Assembly: GCA_964235605.1 (NCBI GenBank)
Contig: CAXSCR010000013.1
Span: forward strand, 1-64,000
Length of the DNA stretch: 64,000 bases
Direction: 5' to 3'
From: DATCRE01 sp964235605
GTDB lineage: Bacteria > Bacteroidota > Bacteroidia > Cytophagales > Cyclobacteriaceae
Shown: piece by piece, positions 9,249-16,580 of the stretch
Numbering within the stretch: the first letter of the stretch is position 1
Layout of the letters: every line of letters starts with the position of its first letter
Notes under the pieces: model-generated
The model's input: only the letters and a program-made list of their open reading frames with translations
Database searches by the model: none
What the model was told of the DNA's origin: nothing
Made by a program: the position numbers and the translations under genes

Positions 9249-10010
9249 ATGAAACGAATTATACTTTCTATCGCCCTATCATTATTTATGATTAATGTCT
9301 ACGCATGGGGTGTAACTGGTCACCGGGTTACCGGTTTAATAGCAGAAACCTATTTAAGCAAGAAAGCAAAGAAGGAAATACAACGAATTCTAGGGCAGCA
9401 ATCATTGGCTATAGCTAGTACCTGGATGGATGAGATTCGCTCAGATTCTATATATGACTACATGGAACCGTGGCATTGGGTTACAATTCAAGACGGCCAA
9501 ACATATGACCAAAGCGAAAAAAACAGCCATGGCGATATTATTAAAACTATAGAAAACATAATTGCCGAATTAAAATCACATAAGCTTAATGCTGAACAAG
9601 AAAGAGCTAAAATAAAAATACTCATTCACTTAATCGGCGACATCCATCAACCCCTGCATGTTGGTGGAGGCGCTGACCGCGGTGGCAATGATGTTAAAGT
9701 AACCTGGTTTAAAACTGATAGTAATCTACATCGCGTTTGGGACAGTGATATAATTGATGATACGAGACTTAGCTATACCGAATTTGCCAACTCACTTGAA
9801 CAACCAGATGCCACACAACTAAAACTATTACAAAAATCCACCTACATAGATTGGGCAAATGAAAGCATTACTTACAGGCCACAGGTTTATACAATTGGCA
9901 ACGGCAAGCTTGGGTATTTCTATACCTACCATAATCTTCCTATTGTAAGAAAAAGATTGTTACAAGCCGGCGTTAGACTTGCGGGCGTGTTGAATGAGAT
10001 TTATGGATGA
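9249..10010 (+). CDS. Secreted S1/P1-type zinc nuclease
   Basis: 253 residues. The signal peptide ends ...MINVYA and the mature protein begins WGVTGHRV; the N-terminal Trp and the His are zinc ligands in this family. Other ligands visible are MDEIRSD, WHWVTI, and the hallmark HLIGDIHQPLHVGGGADRGG at about 127-146. Family members degrade single-stranded DNA and RNA outside the cytoplasm with three zinc ions (some relatives are phospholipase C). Probably a scavenging enzyme. A TAACTTTA box lies just upstream (9233-9240), close to the Bacteroidota -7 consensus. Monocistronic. Confidence 0.9.
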   Translation: MKRIILSIALSLFMINVYAWGVTGHRVTGLIAETYLSKKAKKEIQRILGQQSLAIASTWMDEIRSDSIYDYMEPWHWVTIQDGQTYDQSEKNSHGDIIKTIENIIAELKSHKLNAEQERAKIKILIHLIGDIHQPLHVGGGADRGGNDVKVTWFKTDSNLHRVWDSDIIDDTRLSYTEFANSLEQPDATQLKLLQKSTYIDWANESITYRPQVYTIGNGKLGYFYTYHNLPIVRKRLLQAGVRLAGVLNEIYG

Positions 10011-10020
10011 GAAGGAAGTC

Positions 10021-10062
10021 AATAGTCCATGGTCAATGGTCAATGGTCAATAGTCAATAGTT
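10021..10062. repeat. Heptanucleotide repeat (AATGGTC)n-like
   Basis: Six consecutive 7-mers: AATAGTC, CATGGTC, AATGGTC, AATGGTC, AATAGTC, AATAGTT. It begins ten bases after the nuclease stop codon. The rest of the gap to 10325 contains a copy of a dispersed element (10151-10201) and a terminator. Confidence 0.9.
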
Positions 10063-10150
10063 AGATTAGGGATTTAGTTCATAGACCATGGTCAATAGCA
10101 TATTCAACCGTGCAATGTTGCTAAGTTTAATTCTCCAACACCACGAACTG

Positions 10151-10201
10151 CGTCCTGCCGGAAAGCAACAATTAAGGCTTTTTCTAACCACAATTTCTAA
10201 C
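10151..10201. repeat. Dispersed repeat, copy 1
   Basis: The stretch around AATTAAGGCTTTTTCTAACC is repeated with few changes at 12295-12343 (AATTAGGGCTTTTTCTAACC). It flanks the MBL/Crp gene pair together with the second copy. Origin unknown; it has no coding potential that I can see. Confidence 0.55.
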
Positions 10202-10210
10202 TATAAATAA

Positions 10211-10240
10211 AAAGGGAGGCTTGTTTGAAGCCACCCCTTT
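10211..10240 (-). terminator. Rho-independent terminator of the MBL hydrolase gene
   Basis: Read on the minus strand: GGGGTGGCTT, loop CAAAC, AAGCCTCCC, followed by TTTTTATTT. The hairpin lies between convergent genes and could also stop transcription of the nuclease gene. Confidence 0.7.
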
Positions 10241-10325
10241 AAATTTAGTTGGTTTGCAGAAACATTTCCACGCTCGCAAAGTTCTTTATGATCTTTTAAG
10301 GTTTATAAAATATGTATTGACTTAA

Positions 10326-11516
10326 TTATTGATTCACCGATTGCTTATAGGCAAGCTTCCAGCCATCTTTTGATTTTGAATATGTTTCAGTAACGTAAAC
10401 AGTTCTCGCATCTTTGCCCGCAGGTTTTATCGTTTCCAAATAATTCATTACCGCAGTGTTTTCATTGGCGCAGGCAATCCTGAAATCTTCAGCAGTTAGT
10501 GACTCAATTTTTGTTTCCGGATGTGTAATATAAGCTTCAATAAATTCGGCTTTCGTAAACTGCTTTCTATCGCCATTTTGCAAAATAAAATTATCCGGCA
10601 AATATGTTTTTAGTAAAGTAGCTTTCCCTTTTACTATATCACTCAGCATATCTGTTACCTGGTTTGATAAAAGTTTTAGTAATGGTAGCTCTTGAATATA
10701 CTTTGTTAATTCATGAACAGAAACAGGCCCATTATGCGTTGGATAAATTGTAGTAACATGGTTTTCTATGGCGATTTTCTCTATAAGTTTAAGATTTTTT
10801 TCTGCCTGTTGTTTGTTCTCATGAAAGAAATGCTCTCTTGCATGATGCCCGTCCGGAGCCAATCCTCCGCCTTGTGCTTTGAATGTTCCGACAAACGCAT
10901 CGCCAACAAAAAGATTCTCTCCAATAAGTACAAGTAAATCGCCAGGTGTGTGACCTCCCGCGATAGGAATAATTTTTCCATTTACGCCATATTTACCAAG
11001 ATCGATATTTACATTATTAACAATAAGGTCAGGCGTGAATGGCTTATAGCTTAAATCAGAGTAGGGTCTAAGTCTGGTGCCCCAAATACTTACATCTTCA
11101 CTTTTCGATAAATTTGTTTTACCATTTGTGAATTTATCAAGATCTCCTTTGCTTCCTGCAATTGGTATATGGAAGTTCTCCTGAAGAAATCTGGCATTGC
11201 CGGCATGATCTCCATGCCCGTGCGTTACAATAGCCAGCGTAATTTGCTCAAGTTTAAATCCATGTTTTTTAATTGAATTCACCAGACTGTCCTGATAACC
11301 AGGCACGGGAACACCAGTTTCAACCAAAATAAGTTTTTCATTATTTCCCCTGACAAGGTAAACTTCAGAAAAATAATTTTGAATGTGAAATACCTCCGGT
11401 TTGGCATCTTTCGGGGTTTGTGATCTTGCATTAAAATTCGAAGCAATTAAAATGAAGAAAAACACTAAGGAAAACATTTCCTTAGGATTGGTATAGCGTA
11501 ATTTTCGCATTGTCAT
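10326..11516 (-). CDS. Secreted MBL-fold metallo-hydrolase with C-terminal SnoaL/NTF2-like domain
   Basis: 396 residues. An N-terminal signal-anchor (FSLVFFFILIASNFNARSQ) precedes a metallo-beta-lactamase domain: VTHGHGDHAGN (HxHxDH zinc motif, about 97-107), AGGHTPGD, FVGDAF and YPTHNGPV supply the other ligands. Residues about 275-396 form a separate NTF2/SnoaL-like part (IVKGKATLLKTYLPDNFILQN ... DGWKLAYKQSVNQ, read in pieces). Substrate unknown; resemblance to B3-type lactamase-like hydrolases is only at fold level. The gene lies 98 nt behind a Crp/Fnr regulator gene on the same strand and is likely controlled with it. Confidence 0.8.
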   Translation of the reverse strand: MTMRKLRYTNPKEMFSLVFFFILIASNFNARSQTPKDAKPEVFHIQNYFSEVYLVRGNNEKLILVETGVPVPGYQDSLVNSIKKHGFKLEQITLAIVTHGHGDHAGNARFLQENFHIPIAGSKGDLDKFTNGKTNLSKSEDVSIWGTRLRPYSDLSYKPFTPDLIVNNVNIDLGKYGVNGKIIPIAGGHTPGDLLVLIGENLFVGDAFVGTFKAQGGGLAPDGHHAREHFFHENKQQAEKNLKLIEKIAIENHVTTIYPTHNGPVSVHELTKYIQELPLLKLLSNQVTDMLSDIVKGKATLLKTYLPDNFILQNGDRKQFTKAEFIEAYITHPETKIESLTAEDFRIACANENTAVMNYLETIKPAGKDARTVYVTETYSKSKDGWKLAYKQSVNQ

Positions 11517-11614
11517 TTTTTTTAATGTTTATTATGTCACTATTGACAAAGCAAAGATGAAGCATAATAAAAAATGTTAAAATGAACTGGTTTAGGAAAT
11601 CAGGTTGAACTAGT

Positions 11615-12202
11615 TCAACTTTTTGAAGCTTGCCTGTTGCGAATCTTGCTTAAATACTCATTGCTAAAACCAAGATAGGAAGCAAGGGCATATTGAGGTA
11701 CGCGTTTTGCTATTTCAGAATACTTACTCATGAACTCGTTGTAGCGTTCTTCAGCGGTTTTTGTGAAATTAGATAGTAATCTTTTTTGGTGAAACGCCAG
11801 GGAACGCTGTGTAATGATTCGTTCAAATTTTTCAAGTTTCGGAATTTCCCTCAAAAATGTTTGCTCGTCTTCGTAGTCAATTTGTATAAGTATGGAATCT
11901 TCTAAAGCTTCTACAAATAATGTGGCAGGCTCCTGGTATATCAGACTACTATAATCTGAAATCCACCAATCTTCAATGGCAAATACTAATGTGTGTTCTT
12001 TTCCATCATTATCAACTAAATACCCTCTAAAAGCCCCCTTTAAAACATAGCTTTTACTTTTGCATACAAAGCCGGGCTGAACAATAAATTGCCGTTTTCT
12101 GACTTTGGTTATTTTGAAATAACTTGTTAAACGGCTTATTTCCTCATCGGTAAGTTCTACATATTTTGATATGTATTCTATAATAGGCGAAAAATCATTC
12201 AT
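11615..12202 (-). CDS. Crp/Fnr family transcriptional regulator
   Basis: 195 residues with an N-terminal cyclic-nucleotide-binding-like beta roll (VRKRQFIVQPGFVCKSKSYVL, about 33-53; VFAIEDWWISDYSS) and a short C-terminal HTH (VPQYALASYLGFSNEYLSKI, about 168-187). No iron-sulfur cysteine cluster is visible. It resembles the many Bacteroidota regulators of this type that respond to unknown ligands. Located upstream of the MBL hydrolase gene, which is a plausible target. The start at ATG 12202 fits the family length. Confidence 0.85.
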   Translation of the reverse strand: MNDFSPIIEYISKYVELTDEEISRLTSYFKITKVRKRQFIVQPGFVCKSKSYVLKGAFRGYLVDNDGKEHTLVFAIEDWWISDYSSLIYQEPATLFVEALEDSILIQIDYEDEQTFLREIPKLEKFERIITQRSLAFHQKRLLSNFTKTAEERYNEFMSKYSEIAKRVPQYALASYLGFSNEYLSKIRNRQASKS

Positions 12203-12287
12203 GCTCTAAAAATAAGATTTTTTTACCCCATTTATTTTATTTAACATCTCAGCGATTGAGGTTTTGCTCACATGATTCCCCACCCCT

Positions 12288-12440
12288 CGGTCTGGGTCCT
12301 CACAGAGTGAACAATTAGGGCTTTTTCTAACCCAAGTTCTAACCAGGTGTATGACATGTTGTAAAGTCTGCCCCCTCCCTGTGTCATCACAGGACAACGT
12401 TCAGGACATCTAAGTTCCGTTCTGTGAAGGACACAGACCG
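12288..12440. repeat. Inverted repeat element in the crp-sdhB gap, with dispersed repeat copy 2
   Basis: CGGTCTGGGTCCTCACAGA at 12288-12306 is the reverse complement, with two differences, of TCTGTGAAGGACACAGACCG at 12421-12440. A related shorter word (GAGAACACAGACC) follows at 12482. Between the arms lies copy 2 (12295-12343) of the repeat also found at 10151-10201. The gap 12203-12611 contains no convincing gene; the 63-codon open frame there is of biased composition. Confidence 0.5.
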
Positions 12441-12611
12441 CTGGGTATAAGAGAAATGGCTGATTTCATCACAGTATTTGTGAGAACACAGACCTTGGAA
12501 GAGGTTAAATTTAATGAATGATGATCTAGTAGTCAAAACACTATATATATAACTTATCGTCTAGTCATGCAGTATCGTCTATGGACTTTCGACCATCGAC
12601 TAACTTTACAA

Positions 12612-13382
12612 CTACATCCCTCCACCATTTGACTCTATCTCGTAAGAAGTCAAGCTGGCTGAGTAATACTCTCTATTTAATCGGGCGATATTGCTGAGCT
12701 TAATTCCTTTAGGACATTCTGCTTCACATGCACCTGTGTTAGAGCACGCGCCAAAACCTTCTGAATCCATTTGAGCAACCATTTTCTCTGCGCGTTCTTT
12801 GCGCTCTGGTTTACCTTGAGGCAATAATGCGAGTTGAGAAATTTTTGCACTCGTAAATAACATGGCAGATGAATTCTTACAGGCCGCTACGCAAGCACCA
12901 CATGCAATACATGTGGCTGAATCAAAAGCTTCGTCTGCTATCTTTTTGGGAATAGGAATCTCATTGGCATCAGGAACTCCCCCTGTATTAACTGAAATAT
13001 AACCACCCGCTTGTTGAATTCTATCAAAGGCACCTCTGTCAACTACAAGATCTTTAATTACCGGAAATGCTTTTGCTCGCCATGGTTCAACCGTTATAGT
13101 CTCACCATCTTTAAATGTACGCATGTGCAATTGACAAGTAGTAGTTTGCAGCGGCCCATGCGGATGTCCATTGATATAAAGACTGCACATTCCACAAATA
13201 CCTTCACGGCAATCGTGATCAAATGCAATTGGGTCTTCACCCTTTTTTATCAAATTATTATTTAATACATCGATCATTTCAAGGAAAGACATATCGGAAG
13301 AAACATGATCAAGTGGGTATGTTTTCATACCACCTTTTGATTGAGCATCTTTTTGTCTCCATACTTTCAGCGTTATCTTCAT
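12612..13382 (-). CDS. sdhB: Succinate dehydrogenase/fumarate reductase iron-sulfur subunit
   Basis: 256 residues. Carries electrons from the flavin subunit to quinone through three iron-sulfur clusters. The 2Fe-2S ligands are in DHDCREGICGMCSLYING and TTTCQLHM (about 55-90); the 4Fe-4S/3Fe-4S ligands are CIACGACVAACKNSS (about 158-172) and CSNTGACEAECPKG (about 213-226). Third gene of the minus-strand order sdhC-sdhA-sdhB. A 104-nt gap to sdhA is filled by a 7-bp repeat tract, so co-transcription is likely but not certain. Confidence 0.96.
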   Translation of the reverse strand: MKITLKVWRQKDAQSKGGMKTYPLDHVSSDMSFLEMIDVLNNNLIKKGEDPIAFDHDCREGICGMCSLYINGHPHGPLQTTTCQLHMRTFKDGETITVEPWRAKAFPVIKDLVVDRGAFDRIQQAGGYISVNTGGVPDANEIPIPKKIADEAFDSATCIACGACVAACKNSSAMLFTSAKISQLALLPQGKPERKERAEKMVAQMDSEGFGACSNTGACEAECPKGIKLSNIARLNREYYSASLTSYEIESNGGGM

Positions 13383-13384
13383 TC

Positions 13385-13470
13385 CGTTAATCGTTATCCG
13401 TTATTAGTTAATCGTTATCTATTAAGTTATCCATTACTTGTTACTAGTTATAATGCTGAATGCTGGCAAC
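13385..13470. repeat. Heptanucleotide-period repeat between sdhA and sdhB
   Basis: Degenerate 7-mers (CGTTAAT, CGTTATC, CGTTATT, AGTTAAT, CGTTATC, ...). It lies inside the presumed sdhCAB transcript. Confidence 0.85.
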
Positions 13471-13486
13471 CCGTAATGGATAATTG

Positions 13487-15409
13487 CTATTTATAGCTTC
13501 TCTGTGTAAGTTTAATGTTCTCAAATATGAGGTTCTCTTTATGCAATACTTCAGGCTGGTTATCGCCTTTGTATTCCCAAGCTGCTACGTAAGCAAATAA
13601 ATCATCATTGCGCAGTGCTTCACCTTCTGGTGTTTGTGATTCCTCACGGAAGTGACCACCGCAAGATTCTGAACGATTCAAGGCATCATCAACCATTAAT
13701 TCACCAAGCTCTAAGAAATCAGCTACACGACCGGCTTTCTCTAACTCCTGATTAAGCTCTCCTGAACTTCCTAACACGTTAACGTTGGTCCAGAATTCCG
13801 CGCGCAATTCTTTTATTTTAATCTTTGCTTTCTTTAAGCCTTCTTCATTGCGTGACATACCACAATATTCCCACATAATATGGCCAAGCTCACGGTGAAA
13901 ATCATCAACCGTTTTCTTGCCTTTGATATTAAGCAGCTTCGTAACGTCGGCATTCACTTTCACAATTGCTTCTTTAAACTCCGCACGATCAATACTAACC
14001 TTCTCGTTCGATATCCCGGCTAAATAATCACCGATGGTATATGGAATAACAAAATAACCATCCGCTAAACCTTGCATCAATGCACTTGCACCAAGACGAT
14101 TAGCACCATGGTCTGAGAAGTTCGCTTCGCCCAGTGCATACAATCCTGGAACATTCGTCATTAAATTATAATCAACCCAAAGTCCGCCCATGGTATAATG
14201 TACCGCTGGGTAAATCATCATCGGACCTTCGTATGGATTATCTCCGGTAATTTGTTGATACATATCGAACAAGTTACCATACTTAGCTTCTACTAATTTT
14301 TTACCATCACGCTTAATGGCATCTGTGAAGTCAAGGAACACAGCGAGTCCGGTTGTACCTACTCCTCTTCCCTCATCACACATCAATTTGGCATTTCTTG
14401 ATGCCACGTCACGTGGTACAAGATTTCCATAAGATGGATATTTTCTTTCTAAGAAATAATCACGATCGGCTTCGGGAATAGACGCGGCGTCCTTAGCCCT
14501 TAACCCAGGACGCGCAACTTTTGGAACCCATACCCGACCGTCATTACGCAATGACTCAGACATCAGCGTAAGCTTTGACTGATGATCACCTGTTACGGGA
14601 ATACACGTTGGGTGAATTTGAGTATAACATGGATTGCTAAAAAAGGCACCCTTTTTATGCGCACGCCATGCAGCCGTTACATTAGATCCCTTTGCATTCG
14701 TTGAAAGATAAAAAACATTACCATATCCACCGGTGCAAAGCAAAACGGCATGACCACTGTGTGCTTCTATCTTGCCCGTAATAAGATCACGTGTTATAAT
14801 ACCGCGTGCTTTACCATCCACAATCACCACATCCAACATTTCAGTACGGTTGTACATAGTCACCTTGCCGTTCGCTATCTGGCGGTTTAAGGCACTATAT
14901 GCACCTAATAATAATTGTTGTCCTGTTTGACCGCGCGCATAAAATGTACGGCTAACCTGGGCACCACCAAATGAACGGTTATCAAGTAAACCACCATACT
15001 CACGTGCAAAAGGAACACCTTGGGCTACGCATTGGTCAATGATCTTTACACTTACTTCAGCAAGACGATGAACGTTTCCTTCACGGGCACGATAATCACC
15101 ACCTTTTATAGTATCGTAAAATAGGCGATGGACGCTATCGCCATCGTTTTGATAATTTTTAGCAGCATTGATACCACCCTGAGCTGCGATACTATGCGCT
15201 CTGCGTGGGCTATCCTGAAAGCAAAATGCTTTTACATTGTATCCCAATTCACCCAATGACGCAGCTGCAGAAGCACCGGCGAGGCCTGTACCAACTACAA
15301 TGATATCATACTTTCTTTTATTAGCAGGGTTTACAAGCTTAAGATCGAATTTATGCTTATTCCATTTTTCTGATAAAGGACCTTCAGGAATTTTTGAATT
15401 TAAACTCAT
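13487..15409 (-). CDS. sdhA: Succinate dehydrogenase/fumarate reductase flavoprotein subunit
   Basis: 640 residues. Oxidises succinate to fumarate with covalently bound FAD. The N-terminal dinucleotide fold is YDIIVVGTGLAGASAAASLG (about 34-53); HSIAAQGGINAA contains the FAD-linking His; HPTCIPVTGDHQSK and REESQTPEGEALRNDD are further family landmarks. Length and sequence type match the Bacteroidota menaquinone-linked complex II. It lies between sdhC and sdhB. Functions at the cytoplasmic membrane as part of the respiratory chain/TCA cycle. Confidence 0.97.
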   Translation of the reverse strand: MSLNSKIPEGPLSEKWNKHKFDLKLVNPANKRKYDIIVVGTGLAGASAAASLGELGYNVKAFCFQDSPRRAHSIAAQGGINAAKNYQNDGDSVHRLFYDTIKGGDYRAREGNVHRLAEVSVKIIDQCVAQGVPFAREYGGLLDNRSFGGAQVSRTFYARGQTGQQLLLGAYSALNRQIANGKVTMYNRTEMLDVVIVDGKARGIITRDLITGKIEAHSGHAVLLCTGGYGNVFYLSTNAKGSNVTAAWRAHKKGAFFSNPCYTQIHPTCIPVTGDHQSKLTLMSESLRNDGRVWVPKVARPGLRAKDAASIPEADRDYFLERKYPSYGNLVPRDVASRNAKLMCDEGRGVGTTGLAVFLDFTDAIKRDGKKLVEAKYGNLFDMYQQITGDNPYEGPMMIYPAVHYTMGGLWVDYNLMTNVPGLYALGEANFSDHGANRLGASALMQGLADGYFVIPYTIGDYLAGISNEKVSIDRAEFKEAIVKVNADVTKLLNIKGKKTVDDFHRELGHIMWEYCGMSRNEEGLKKAKIKIKELRAEFWTNVNVLGSSGELNQELEKAGRVADFLELGELMVDDALNRSESCGGHFREESQTPEGEALRNDDLFAYVAAWEYKGDNQPEVLHKENLIFENIKLTQRSYK

Positions 15410-15427
15410 ACGCGTATATTTTTTAAA

Positions 15428-15462
15428 AGCTTCTGGCTGTTGGCTTCTGGCCGCTAGCTTGT
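15428..15462. repeat. Heptanucleotide-period repeat between sdhC and sdhA
   Basis: AGCTTCT, GGCTGTT, GGCTTCT, GGCCGCT, AGCTTGT: five degenerate 7-mers in the 80-nt sdhC-sdhA gap. Same type as the tracts at 32102 and 46687. Confidence 0.8.
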
Positions 15463-15489
15463 TTGTAGGTGAATGTGCGTAACTATCTA

Positions 15490-16167
15490 TTACTTGTTAA
15501 GGAACATTACAATTGGAATAACAGCAAATAATGCGGGTACGATTACAGAAAACGTTCTACCTACAAAAAGAATAAGTGGATTATACTTGGGATGATTTAC
15601 ACCTAGTGTTTGAAAAGCGCTGGCGAATCCATGCCATAAGTGAAATCCTAATGCTATCATGCACACAACATAAAGCGCTACGTACCACCCTTTTGCGAAC
15701 CAAAATGCTACCGTGCTATAAAGATCTCTAACGATTGAGCCGTCATACTCTACTGTAGCCATGCTACCAAAATGTGCCTCCGCATAAAAGTCTTTAATAT
15801 GGATAACCAAAAATATAAGAATCAAGGTTCCTAATATCCCCATGTTTCTTGATGCCCATGGTGATGATTTACCTGTAACTACATAGCCTTGAGGACCACG
15901 CGCATATCTATTTCTTACCGTGAGGATTAAACCCCAAAGGGCATGCATAATGATAAGAGTGAAATTAACTTTGGAGACTAATTGAACAATTGGGTTAGTG
16001 CCCATGAATTCAGCGTAGGAATTAAACGCTCTTCCTCCATCATGGTGGAGCAGTTGTAGATTACCGATAAGGTGAATCACCAGGAAGGAAATGAGGAACA
16101 ACCCAGTTAGGGCCATAACGAGTTTTTTCCCAAGCGTGCTTGAAAAAAGTTTGATAAACCAATTCAT
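15490..16167 (-). CDS. sdhC: Succinate dehydrogenase cytochrome b subunit (b558 family)
   Basis: 225 residues, five membrane segments (about 15-35, 58-80, 103-125, 150-175, 198-222). It anchors complex II in the membrane and carries haem b; candidate His ligands are in FLVIHLIGNLQLLHHDGG, HALWGL, FLVIHIKD and FHLWHGFASAFQ. There is no separate SdhD, as expected for the single-anchor b558 type. First gene of sdhCAB; a promoter matching the Bacteroidota consensus lies 32 nt upstream. Confidence 0.95.
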   Translation of the reverse strand: MNWFIKLFSSTLGKKLVMALTGLFLISFLVIHLIGNLQLLHHDGGRAFNSYAEFMGTNPIVQLVSKVNFTLIIMHALWGLILTVRNRYARGPQGYVVTGKSSPWASRNMGILGTLILIFLVIHIKDFYAEAHFGSMATVEYDGSIVRDLYSTVAFWFAKGWYVALYVVCMIALGFHLWHGFASAFQTLGVNHPKYNPLILFVGRTFSVIVPALFAVIPIVMFLNK

Positions 16168-16198
16168 AAAAGTGTTTTACTGAAGACTGTGAGTACGC

Positions 16199-16229
16199 CA
16201 AAAATAGTTCTCAATGGTTTACCAAGCAA
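16199..16229 (-). promoter_or_regulatory. Promoter of sdhCAB
   Basis: On the minus strand: TTG (16229-16227), 20 nt, TATTTTTG (16206-16199), a perfect match to the Bacteroidota -33/-7 pattern TTG...TAnnTTTG. It ends 32 nt before the sdhC start. The same TTGCTTGGT context is seen at the promoter of the 21854-23281 lipoprotein. Confidence 0.7.
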
Positions 16230-16273
16230 CGACGCGCTTTATTTAAAGTAATTTAAAATAAGCTTTAACGCCC

Positions 16274-16381
16274 TTAGCATAGCTTAAAAATAAAAATGAT
16301 GGAGATAATGATACTCACCATTACCAAAAGAAACCATTCATTTTTAAAAAAAACAATAATGCCATTTAAAAGTTGTTTCAT
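16274..16381 (-). CDS. Possible 35-residue single-pass membrane microprotein
   Basis: ATG at 16381, TAA at 16274-16276, 35 codons. The product starts MKQLLNGIIVFFKNEWFLL and continues with a strongly hydrophobic segment to residue 32, then KLC: a basic N-terminus, short amphipathic part and one transmembrane helix. It sits upstream of the sdhC promoter, so it would be its own transcript or a leader. Small size means an open frame by chance is possible; comparison with the same locus in relatives would decide. Confidence 0.4.
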   Translation of the reverse strand: MKQLLNGIIVFFKNEWFLLVMVSIIISIIFIFKLC

Positions 16382-16532
16382 GAGAATAATTTTAATCCGC
16401 GGTTTGCTGCCAATAATCAAGCCTCAGTTCATAAGCATTTGATTTCTTGTTAGTTGATCCAGATTTAAAAGGTTTGAATTTTTAGCGGACGAAATGGCTT
16501 ATCAATTTGGGACAAAGTGTTAGTTTTTATCC

Positions 16533-16562
16533 TTGTCATTTTACTTCCAGGCTTTAACTTTA
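16533..16562 (+). promoter_or_regulatory. Promoter of dnaE
   Basis: TTG (16533-16535), 19 nt, TAACTTTA (16555-16562), one base off the TAnnTTTG consensus. The TTG would otherwise be read as an upstream start codon; as the -33 element it argues for the downstream ATG at 16581. Confidence 0.55.
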
Positions 16563-16580
16563 CGCCTCAATCACTACCAC

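Noticed and set aside
12206..12397. 63-codon frame upstream of the Crp/Fnr gene
   Set aside because: Runs through the inverted and dispersed repeats; product is not protein-like.
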